The translations under genes were made by a program, and so were the position numbers. Of a DNA stretch of 9,813 nucleotides, positions 1 to 5,705 are shown one piece after another. The stretch is from the NCBI GenBank assembly GCA_027011835.1, contig JALUZN010000195.1, positions 1 to 9,813 on the forward strand, in the 5' to 3' direction. The notes beneath the pieces were generated by a model. The model searched no databases, had not been told where the DNA came from, and saw only the letters and a program-made list of their open reading frames with translations. Every line of letters starts with the position of its first letter. Positions within the stretch are counted from its first letter, which is position 1. The stretch is from Draconibacterium sp. (GTDB taxonomy: Bacteria > Bacteroidota > Bacteroidia > Bacteroidales > Prolixibacteraceae).

Positions 1-1793
1 ATGTATTTATTATCTTCTTTTATTTTTTCTTTTAAAAGGTCTTTTTGATTAATGATTTTTTCGGTTTGCGTTTTATTCTGTTTGCGTAAAAACAAAACAG
101 AACTTTTTACACCCGCACCTGTGGCAGAAAATGCTGTTTGTGGCATTGAAACAACTGCTACAATACGGTACATTTCTTCAATGTTATCTCTCACATATTG
201 TAAACTGCTGTTTGTTAAAATGCCGTCAGGAATTACAATGGCTAAATAACCACCTTCATTTAAAAAATTGTAGCACTGTTCTATAAAAAGAACTTCTGTA
301 CTTTGACTATCACGCACTTTTTCTCTTAATGCTTTTATAGATAGCCAATCATCCTCTTTTTTCCCGAGATTGTATTGATGTAGGTATGCTTTTTCTGTTT
401 GTTTTATACTGCTTCCAAAAGGTGGATTGGTTATTATAAAATCGAATGAATTATATTTAAATTCAAAGTTTTTGGTGTTGTTTTGTAAATCAGCATCTTT
501 TAAAAGACCATCTGATGCAATTACATTGGTATGGCCGTCATCGTGAATAATCATATTCATTTTTGCAGTTCGGGCAATTTGGTCGTTTATTTCAATTCCA
601 AACAGATTTCTTTCTGCAAAGTCGTGCCAAAATTTGTAATGGTCTTTTTCTTCTTTTATCGGGTCGTAATATTCACTTGCTTGTTCCCTTACTTTGTCAA
701 GAGCATATAATAAAAACCCGCCACTTCCACAACTTGTGTCAAGTACTCTTGATTTTTGGTTGATAGGAAGGCTATTAACTATAAATTTCACAATTGGTCT
801 TGGTGTAAAATATTGACCGAAATCACCTCTAAAATAGTTACCCATAAAAGTTTCAAATGCCTTACCTTTACTATCAAGGTCTGTTTTGTTTAGGTTTATT
901 CGTTGAAAATATTTTACAATGGTCAATGTTTCTTGTGCCGAAAGAGAAATACCATCTTTAAAAACTTCGGGGGCTTCTTTTTTTCCAATTGCATATATTT
1001 TATTAATGCGTTTTAGAAGGTCTTCGGGGTCTTCTCCCCTGAATAATTGAAAATCGTAAGGTTCACCTATTTTTCTTGGATGTTTTTCGTCCCAAATTTT
1101 ACAGAATATCAATTTGTCTAATTCGTCAAAAGCTACACTCGGGTTGCGTTGTCCACCGCCCCACAGTGCCTGGTGCGATTGTATAAATATTTTTGTTAAT
1201 TCACTTTCACTTACTACTTCTAATTCAAAGAATTTTTGTTTTTTCCCATATTCTTCTTTTGGTTCTGAAACTCCATCAACTCTAACTTGGGAAATTCCAC
1301 CTTTAACATATTTGTAAGGCGCAAGTTTGTCTATTCCAAATTGTGGGATATCGGGTATTTCAATTCTACTTTTTGGTTTCTTGTTTGGAACTTCGTAATA
1401 CTGATTTTTTATTCGGGAAGTAGTCCAAACGTATTTTGCACCTTCGGCTACTGCATAACTGTATGCTTGGTCAACCGCAATATTGAACTGTTGGTCGGTT
1501 ATATCTTCCTTTTTACATTCAACTAAAATGTATGTTTCTTCGTGTTTATCATCATTGTAAACTATTAAGTCGGCTTCTTTTGTTTCAGAACCCATTTGAA
1601 CAGAAACAAATTGTTTAATCCTTTTTACAGGATAACCATAAATCAAAACCAAAGTCAAAAAAGTTTCTGCTTGTACTTTTTCTTCGGGATTATTATAATT
1701 CCGTTTTTTATCTTGATGTATATAGGTTATAAAGTTTCTGCTTTTGTCAAACTTTATCAATCCTTGTTTTATTCCTTGTTCAATTATATTCAT
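1..1793 (-). CDS. Fused nuclease-like / N6-adenine DNA methyltransferase restriction-modification protein, 3' end off window
   Basis: Translating the minus strand from the ATG at 1793 gives 597 codons with no stop before the left edge, so the C-terminus is missing. Residues about 38-100 look like the N-terminal domain of type I HsdR subunits, with a PD-(D/E)XK-type pattern: Glu43, Asp75 and the E-C-K triad at 92-94. Residues about 195-330 resemble the helical N-terminal region of HsdM, including GQYFTPRPIV at 326-335. The methyltransferase core has the SAM-binding motif LDTSCGSGGFL at 351-361 and the adenine-specific catalytic motif NPPF at 456-459. Enzymes with this order (BcgI A subunit and relatives) both cut and methylate and need a separate specificity subunit. 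That subunit would be expected beyond the left edge, but this is inference. A methyltransferase whose nuclease-like domain no longer cuts is the alternative. The methyltransferase call is firm; active restriction is not proven. Confidence 0.88.
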   Translation of the reverse strand, partial: MNIIEQGIKQGLIKFDKSRNFITYIHQDKKRNYNNPEEKVQAETFLTLVLIYGYPVKRIKQFVSVQMGSETKEADLIVYNDDKHEETYILVECKKEDITDQQFNIAVDQAYSYAVAEGAKYVWTTSRIKNQYYEVPNKKPKSRIEIPDIPQFGIDKLAPYKYVKGGISQVRVDGVSEPKEEYGKKQKFFELEVVSESELTKIFIQSHQALWGGGQRNPSVAFDELDKLIFCKIWDEKHPRKIGEPYDFQLFRGEDPEDLLKRINKIYAIGKKEAPEVFKDGISLSAQETLTIVKYFQRINLNKTDLDSKGKAFETFMGNYFRGDFGQYFTPRPIVKFIVNSLPINQKSRVLDTSCGSGGFLLYALDKVREQASEYYDPIKEEKDHYKFWHDFAERNLFGIEINDQIARTAKMNMIIHDDGHTNVIASDGLLKDADLQNNTKNFEFKYNSFDFIITNPPFGSSIKQTEKAYLHQYNLGKKEDDWLSIKALREKVRDSQSTEVLFIEQCYNFLNEGGYLAIVIPDGILTNSSLQYVRDNIEEMYRIVAVVSMPQTAFSATGAGVKSSVLFLRKQNKTQTEKIINQKDLLKEKIKEDNKY

Positions 1794-1821
1794 ATACTCT
1801 AATTAAAAACTATTCTAAAAT

Positions 1822-1829
1822 CAAAGATA
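1822..1829 (-). promoter_or_regulatory. Probable -7 promoter element of the restriction-modification gene
   Basis: The minus strand reads TATCTTTG, an exact match to the Bacteroidota -7 consensus TAnnTTTG, 28 bases before the ATG at 1793. The expected -33 position reads TTCC, so only half of the upstream element is present. Position and orientation fit a promoter, but one eight-base motif in A/T-rich DNA could arise by chance. Confidence 0.5.
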
Positions 1830-2094
1830 CTGCTAATCTTTCAGGGGTGGAAAAAATAGCTATTTGGGTTTTCAACATTATTTAAACTTTTATCATTAAT
1901 CTTCATAAGACCCAAATCCCACCAAATCGGGATAAGTTGTGCTATTTGTGCGTGAGCTTTCCTTTTTTCTTGTAGCAAATTTATCATTTTCAGGTTTCTG
2001 TTTTGCTTGTGCCTAACAAATACATAACCCTGAATCGCAAAAAAGAAGGTATTTTAAAGGCATCATAAAAGTCATTAAATGAGCAATAAAGACA

Positions 2095-2112
2095 TTTACA
2101 AACGTTTGTAAA
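2095..2112. promoter_or_regulatory. 18-bp perfect palindrome, candidate operator
   Basis: TTTACAAACGTTTGTAAA equals its own reverse complement over all 18 bases, with a central CG. Another copy of the half-site TTACAAA lies at 2126-2132. The symmetry suggests a dimeric DNA-binding protein, and LacI-family operators commonly have a CG centre. It sits about 55 bases upstream of the ssb -7 element and also upstream of the divergent restriction-modification gene, so it could control either. The binding protein is unknown. Confidence 0.5.
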
Positions 2113-2145
2113 CGGTTATTGTCGATTACAAATATTTAATAACCG
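2113..2145. repeat. 8-bp inverted repeat adjoining the palindrome
   Basis: CGGTTATT at 2113-2120 is matched exactly by AATAACCG at 2138-2145, with 17 bases between. It directly abuts the 18-bp palindrome at 2095-2112. No T-run follows, so it does not look like a terminator. It may be part of a composite regulatory site or be chance. Confidence 0.4.
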
Positions 2146-2166
2146 GATAAACTTTTGGCCCTGCTC

Positions 2167-2174
2167 TACCTTTG
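2167..2174 (+). promoter_or_regulatory. Probable -7 promoter element of ssb
   Basis: TACCTTTG fits TAnnTTTG exactly and would give a leader of roughly 65 bases before the ATG at 2245. No TTTG is found at the standard 19-base spacing, so the promoter may be weak or activator-dependent. A 6-bp inverted repeat, GAGTCT at 2193-2198 and AGACTC at 2212-2217, lies in the predicted leader. Confidence 0.45.
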
Positions 2175-2244
2175 AACTATCAATTTCGTTTCGAGTCTCG
2201 ATTAAACAGAAAGACTCAATTTTATTAACTAAAAAATTATTATT

Positions 2245-2589
2245 ATGAATGCTTTAAAAAACAGCGTAAGACTTATCGGACACTTGGGAGATACACCTAA
2301 AGTAAGAAAGTTGGAGAGTGGAAAAACCGTTGCTAATTTCAGTATAGCAACTAACGAAATTTATCGCGACAGTAACGGCGAAAAACAGAGCGAAACTACC
2401 TGGCACCGTTTGGTTGCCTGGGGAAAACAGGCCGAGATTGTGGAGAATTACCTGAGAAAAGGTTCGGAAATTGCCATTGAGGGAAAACTTACCAATCGTT
2501 CGTATGACGACAAAAACGGAGTTAAACAGTACATCACCGAGATTTTAGTTAATTCGCTGCTTATGCTCGACAAAAATAGCAATAACTAA
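2245..2589 (+). CDS. ssb: Single-stranded DNA-binding protein, short form
   Basis: The 114-residue product is a single OB-fold of the SSB family. SSBs coat exposed single-stranded DNA during replication, repair and recombination. Family features include the N-terminal strand NSVRLIGHLGDTP (6-18), the TVANFSIATNE strand (28-38), and TTWHRLVAWGKQAE (51-64) with Trp53 and Trp59, which in the family stack on bases. GSEIAIEGKLTNRSY (73-87) is the next conserved strand. The protein ends in LDKNSNN almost directly after the fold. It therefore lacks the flexible linker and the acidic DDxPF-type tip by which the main cellular SSB recruits partners. It is probably an accessory or second SSB, though many Bacteroidota carry such short copies. 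The leader is A/T-rich with no Shine-Dalgarno sequence, as usual for the phylum. The gene appears monocistronic, with its own promoter and terminator. Confidence 0.93.
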   Translation: MNALKNSVRLIGHLGDTPKVRKLESGKTVANFSIATNEIYRDSNGEKQSETTWHRLVAWGKQAEIVENYLRKGSEIAIEGKLTNRSYDDKNGVKQYITEILVNSLLMLDKNSNN

Positions 2590-2624
2590 TTTGGGGTACT
2601 TTTAAATTCTGTATTTGCTTTTCT

Positions 2625-2660
2625 AAAAGCCGGCTTTGTTTAAGTTGGCTTTTACTTTTT
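2625..2660 (+). terminator. Rho-independent terminator of ssb
   Basis: The arms 2625-2636 and 2642-2653 pair over 12 positions, including two G-U pairs. They enclose a five-base loop and are followed by a run of five T at 2656-2660. The hairpin starts 35 bases after the ssb stop codon. An internal 12-bp palindrome, AAAGCCGGCTTT, lies at 2626-2637. Confidence 0.85.
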
Positions 2661-2718
2661 ATATATACGCATCAAACCCAATAGTTTTTCGGTTTTATCT
2701 GTTTTTCTGAAAAAACAA

Positions 2719-2734
2719 ACTGGTAGGTACTGGT
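2719..2734 (+). promoter_or_regulatory. Operator-like site at the GntR regulator promoter
   Basis: ACTGGTAGGTACTGGT is repeated exactly, in reverse complement, at 3858-3873 in front of the galactokinase gene. It can be read as two direct ACTGGT hexamers ten bases apart or as the pseudo-palindrome ACnnGTAnnTACnnGT, which suits a dimeric GntR-type repressor. It directly abuts the -33 element at 2735-2738, at about -52 to -36 relative to the predicted start, which suggests autoregulation. Confidence 0.7.
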
Positions 2735-2765
2735 GTTGTTAAACTGCTGTTTTTTCTTACTTTTG
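2735..2765 (+). promoter_or_regulatory. Promoter of the GntR regulator gene
   Basis: GTTG at 2735-2738 and TACTTTTG at 2758-2765 are separated by exactly 19 bases. This matches the Bacteroidota layout TTTG-N19-TAnnTTTG with one mismatch. Transcription would begin near 2770, leaving about 14 bases of leader before the chosen ATG at 2784. Confidence 0.75.
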
Positions 2766-2783
2766 AAAAACAAACAAACAAAA

Positions 2784-3788
2784 ATGGCGAGACGAATTAT
2801 TTACATCGATTCAAAATCATCGAAGCCAAAATACCGGCAAATCGTCGATTCGGTATATCGGGCTATTGAAAAACGAATGGTTAAGAAAGGCGATAAAATT
2901 CCGTCGATTAACCGGATTTGTTCCGATTTTAATTTAAGTCGCGACACGGTTATGGTTGCTTTTAACGAACTAAAAGCAAAAGGAGTTCTATTAAGCCAGC
3001 CCGGAAAAGGGTATTACATCGCCTCTACTTTGATTCAGCACGAAGAGCGCATTTTTGTGCTTTTCGACGAACTGAATGCTTTTAAAGAAGATTTGTACAA
3101 TTCGTTAATCGCAAGTTTAAAGGGAAAAGCAAACGTCGAAATCTATTTTCATCATTTTAACTTTAAAGTATTTAAAAGCTTAATTGCCGATAGTATAGGA
3201 AAATACACGTCGTATGTAATTATGCCTGCCACTTTCGATAATACACAACATCTTTTTTCTAAAATTCCTAAAGATAAATTGTTTATTCTCGACCGTTTAA
3301 AACCCGACTTGAAATTATATCCGGTTGTTTATCAGGATTTTGAAAGCGATTTTTATGCTGCCTTGGTTGAAGGTGAATCGCTGTTGAAGAAGTACAGGAA
3401 ACTAGTTTTTGTAAATCCCGGGGGGAAAGAACCGGTTGAGCGAATTGCCGCCTTTAAGCGCTTTTGCAGCGAGAGAGAATTTATTTGCGAAACGGTAAAG
3501 TCGCTTTATGGAATTCGTCCATCGCTTTACGAAGCCTATTTTCTAATCTCCGATCGCGATTTGGTTAATCTGGTAAAGATTGCTAAGTATTATAAATACA
3601 AATTGGGGAAAAAATTCGGCATTGTTTCGTTTAACGATACGATGTTAAAAGAGGTTGTTGGCGGTGGTATCACTACCATATCAACCGATTTCGAAGCCAT
3701 GGGAAAAACATTGGCCGAGATGATTTTGGAACATAAAACCGGACAGGTGAAAAATCCTTCGAAATTGATTGTTCGAAATAGTTTATAA
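2784..3788 (+). CDS. GntR-family transcriptional regulator with LacI-like sugar-sensor domain
   Basis: The 334-residue protein joins a GntR-type winged helix-turn-helix to a ligand-sensing domain. Residues about 12-80 carry the DNA-binding part: KYRQIVDSVYRAI helix, KIPSINRICSDFNLSRDTV helix-turn-helix and the wing QPGKGYYI. From about residue 88 the sequence resembles periplasmic-binding/LacI-type sensors, ending with FGIVSFNDTMLKEVV and ITTISTDFEAMGKTLAEMIL, typical of the last lobe of that fold. Such regulators usually bind a sugar or its phosphate and leave the operator. An ATG at 2733 is in frame, but it lies inside the predicted promoter and would add a hydrophobic stretch foreign to the family, so I use 2784. 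The identical operator here and before the next gene points to control of itself and of the galactokinase. Ligand identity (galactose or a derivative) is inferred from that neighbour only. Confidence 0.9.
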   Translation: MARRIIYIDSKSSKPKYRQIVDSVYRAIEKRMVKKGDKIPSINRICSDFNLSRDTVMVAFNELKAKGVLLSQPGKGYYIASTLIQHEERIFVLFDELNAFKEDLYNSLIASLKGKANVEIYFHHFNFKVFKSLIADSIGKYTSYVIMPATFDNTQHLFSKIPKDKLFILDRLKPDLKLYPVVYQDFESDFYAALVEGESLLKKYRKLVFVNPGGKEPVERIAAFKRFCSEREFICETVKSLYGIRPSLYEAYFLISDRDLVNLVKIAKYYKYKLGKKFGIVSFNDTMLKEVVGGGITTISTDFEAMGKTLAEMILEHKTGQVKNPSKLIVRNSL

Positions 3789-3798
3789 TTGTTAAAAT

Positions 3799-3817
3799 AT
3801 CATGAAACATGATTTTT
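3799..3817 (+). terminator. Weak terminator-like hairpin after the regulator gene
   Basis: ATCATG (3799-3804) and CATGAT (3808-3813) pair around a three-base AAA loop, with T to 3817. The stem is short and A/T-rich, so termination may be partial, allowing some read-through into the kinase gene. Confidence 0.4.
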
Positions 3818-3821
3818 CAGG

Positions 3822-3852
3822 GTTGTAAAGTTGCACGATAAAAGTATATTTG
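3822..3852 (+). promoter_or_regulatory. Promoter of the galactokinase gene
   Basis: GTTG at 3822-3825 and TATATTTG at 3845-3852 are exactly 19 bases apart, the same -33 variant and spacing as the regulator promoter. Transcription should start near 3857, just at the beginning of the second operator copy, giving a leader of about 54 bases. Confidence 0.78.
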
Positions 3853-3857
3853 TGCCA

Positions 3858-3873
3858 ACCAGTACCTACCAGT
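3858..3873 (-). promoter_or_regulatory. Operator-like site at the galactokinase transcription start
   Basis: The plus strand reads ACCAGTACCTACCAGT, the exact reverse complement of the site at 2719-2734. Here it lies immediately downstream of the -7 element, covering about +1 to +16, where a bound protein would block initiation or early elongation. Repression of the kinase is therefore the natural reading. Confidence 0.72.
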
Positions 3874-3910
3874 AAATAAATAGTTTTTATAAAAAATATA
3901 CAAAAAGATT

Positions 3911-5200
3911 ATGGCAAAGATTAGTAGTTTAGTTGAAAAGATTAACGGAGGAGATAATCCGTTGTTTCAGGAATTATACGGTGTAGATACGGCTGTTTTA
4001 AAAGAGCAAGCCGAAAGATATGCAAGTTTAATGAGCGACTTTGAACAAACATTCGGCACCGACGATGTTCAGCTTTTTAGTTCTCCCGGGCGCACCGAAA
4101 TAGGAGGGAATCATACCGACCACAATTATGGCCGCGTTTTAGCCGGGGCTGTTAATCTCGATAATATTGCTGTGGCTGCGGCCAACGGAAGCAATACTAT
4201 TCGAATTAAATCAGCCGGTTACCCCGAATTTCAGGTCGATATTTCGGAGTTGGTAATCGACGAGTCTAATTTTTACACCTCAAATTCGCTGGTAAAAGGA
4301 ATTTGTGCAAAGATGAAAGAAAATGGTTACGAAATTGGCGGATTTAATGCCTGTATCGATGGTCGTGTTCCCAAAGGTTCAGGACTTAGTTCATCTGCTT
4401 CATTTGAGGTTCTTGTTGGAACTATAATAAACGAGTTGTTTAACAACGGAAAAATGTCGGCTGTAGAAAATGCCATAATCGGACAGTGGAGCGAAAATAA
4501 TTTCTTTGGAAAACCTTGCGGATTAATGGATCAAACTGCTTGTTCGGTGGGCGGGCTAATTACCATCGATTTTAAAGACCCGGCTAACCCGGTTGTAAAA
4601 GAGGTTGATTTCGATTTTGTTTCAACCGGATTTTCTTTGGTTATTACCGATGTTGGTGGTGGTCACGACGATGCAGCTTCGCAGGCAGAATATGCATCGT
4701 TGCCAACCGAGATGAAATCGGTTGCTGCCGAATTGGGAGCAAACGTTTTACGCGAAGTTACACTTGAGCAAATAGTTGAGAACATTCCTTCGATCCGGAA
4801 GAAAACCGGTGACAGAGCCATTTTGCGGGCTTATCATTTCCATGGCGATAATCAACGTGTTGCCAATCAGGTTGCCGCTCTCGAAAATAACGATTTTGAA
4901 GCTTTCCTGAAAATGGTGGTTGAATCGGGGTACAGTTCTTATATGTACAACCAAAATATTTTCGACGTCGTGCATAAAGACGAGCAGGTAGTTTCGCTGG
5001 CACTGGCACTTAGCGAAATGATTTTAAAAGGTTCGGGAGCATGGCGAGTTCACGGTGGTGGATTTGGTGGAACAATTCAGGCATTTGTTCCTCAGGAAAA
5101 ACTTGAAGAGTACACAAAAACGCTCGAGCATGTTTATGGAAAAGGTTCTTGCCATAAACTGTTTATCAGGTCGAAAGGTTCGGTAAAACTCGATTTGTAA
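3911..5200 (+). CDS. galK: Galactokinase-family GHMP sugar kinase (variant motif)
   Basis: The 429-residue cytoplasmic enzyme belongs to the GHMP kinases. Galactokinase phosphorylates galactose at C1 with ATP, the first committed step of the Leloir pathway. The sugar-binding signature runs PGRTEIGGNHTDHNYG (59-74), with the catalytic Arg at 61. The nucleotide-binding loop PKGSGLSSSASFE lies at 154-166. GKPCGLMDQTACS (200-212) supplies the catalytic-base Asp207, and RVHGGGFGGTIQAF (379-392) is the C-terminal GHMP motif. Two departures from textbook GalK are visible. The usual GEHTDYN reads GNHTDHN, with Asn67 for the sugar-contacting Glu, and the mid-protein region reads VGGGHDDAASQAEY (248-261). 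As I recall, this form recurs in galactokinases of Clostridia and Bacteroidota. Length is slightly above the usual 380-400 residues, with an N-terminal extension of roughly 25. The gene is alone, without galT, galE or a mutarotase nearby. A related sugar as substrate cannot be excluded. Confidence 0.88.
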   Translation: MAKISSLVEKINGGDNPLFQELYGVDTAVLKEQAERYASLMSDFEQTFGTDDVQLFSSPGRTEIGGNHTDHNYGRVLAGAVNLDNIAVAAANGSNTIRIKSAGYPEFQVDISELVIDESNFYTSNSLVKGICAKMKENGYEIGGFNACIDGRVPKGSGLSSSASFEVLVGTIINELFNNGKMSAVENAIIGQWSENNFFGKPCGLMDQTACSVGGLITIDFKDPANPVVKEVDFDFVSTGFSLVITDVGGGHDDAASQAEYASLPTEMKSVAAELGANVLREVTLEQIVENIPSIRKKTGDRAILRAYHFHGDNQRVANQVAALENNDFEAFLKMVVESGYSSYMYNQNIFDVVHKDEQVVSLALALSEMILKGSGAWRVHGGGFGGTIQAFVPQEKLEEYTKTLEHVYGKGSCHKLFIRSKGSVKLDL

Positions 5201-5249
5201 TGTAATAAAAAGAGTAATTCTAAAGGCGTTTTGTAATGCCAATAAATTG

Positions 5250-5288
5250 TGCTCCCGGTAAAGTTGTTTTTATCGGGAGTATTTTTTT
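5250..5288 (+). terminator. Rho-independent terminator of the galactokinase gene
   Basis: The arms 5252-5262 and 5269-5279, starting CTCCCG and ending CGGGAG, pair over 11 positions with one G-U pair around a six-base loop. A run of seven T follows at 5282-5288. It sits about 50 bases after the stop codon and closes the regulator/kinase module. Confidence 0.88.
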
Positions 5289-5705
5289 ATCTTATCTCTG
5301 CATCTCTTTTTTATTTTCCACAATGAAACACCCTAACCATTTTTAAGGATCGTTTCGTATAGTTCCTGCGGTTGTGCGGAAAACCGAATTAAAGCCATGT
5401 TACTAATACAGAATGTTGTATGTGTTAATCAATTTTTAATTGTTTATCATTGGTGTCCGTTTAAAATGTGAGGTTGCTTCGCTGGGCTACCAATGACGCC
5501 AGTTGTATATTGATTGTGCGTGTTTGGGCTTTTGTGAAAGAAGTTATTCTTAGTGTTCCTTAAACTGGCAAATATCTGAAATTAACGTCATTGCAATGAC
5601 AAGGAACGAGGAAGAAGCAATCTCAATAATTATCCCGGACAATAGTGTTTTTGAATAGCAAGTTTTTACTGAAGTGTATTTTACTTGAATAATTTATAAA
5701 TATTT
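5289..5705. other. Gene-free region between convergent genes
   Basis: This stretch of about 417 bases separates the galactokinase gene from the convergently oriented hydrolase gene. Only very short open frames occur (24 codons or fewer) and none is preceded by a promoter motif. Its one notable content is the inverted pair of REP-like repeats at 5469-5625. I see no clear terminator for the hydrolase gene; the repeat hairpin may end that transcript. Confidence 0.7.
5469..5625. repeat. Inverted pair of REP-like repeats (REPIN-like)
   Basis: Two related elements face each other. The left one (5469-5498) begins TGAGGTTGCTTC and ends CAATGACG. The right one (5586-5625) begins CGTCATTG and ends GAAGCAATCTCA. 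The outer 12 bases pair with one G-U, the inner 8 pair perfectly, and GCCAGTT (5498-5504) with AACTGGC (5563-5569) continues the symmetry, so the 157 bases can fold into one long imperfect hairpin. The right copy also contains the palindrome GTCATTGCAATGAC (5587-5600). The wording GTCATTGC...GAAGCAATCTC matches, as I recall it, a dispersed extragenic repeat found in many bacterial genomes. No transposase is present, so it would be non-autonomous. Confidence 0.7.

Larger units (their letters stand above)
1794..2244. other. Divergent intergenic region between the restriction-modification gene and ssb
   Basis: This 451-base stretch separates two divergently transcribed genes. It holds a -7 element for each, an 18-bp palindrome (2095-2112) and an 8-bp inverted repeat (2113-2145). 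A 48-codon minus-strand frame (1987 to 1841, beginning MINLLQEKRK) is open here but overlaps the left promoter and has no recognisable domain. I do not call it a gene. No transposon end, integrase or tRNA-like sequence is visible. Confidence 0.7.

Noticed and set aside
52..1802. Several plus-strand frames of 60-80 codons
   Set aside because: All are shadows of the continuous minus-strand restriction-modification gene, whose methyltransferase motifs are unmistakable.
2733..2783. Longer N-terminus for the GntR regulator from the ATG at 2733
   Set aside because: It would start inside the predicted promoter, ahead of the -7 box, and add a hydrophobic, Cys-rich stretch not expected before a GntR domain. 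The ATG at 2784 fits the family start and the promoter position.
5469..5625. CRISPR array or insertion sequence ends
   Set aside because: There are only two diverged arms in inverted orientation, with no regular spacers, no transposase frame and no visible target duplication.
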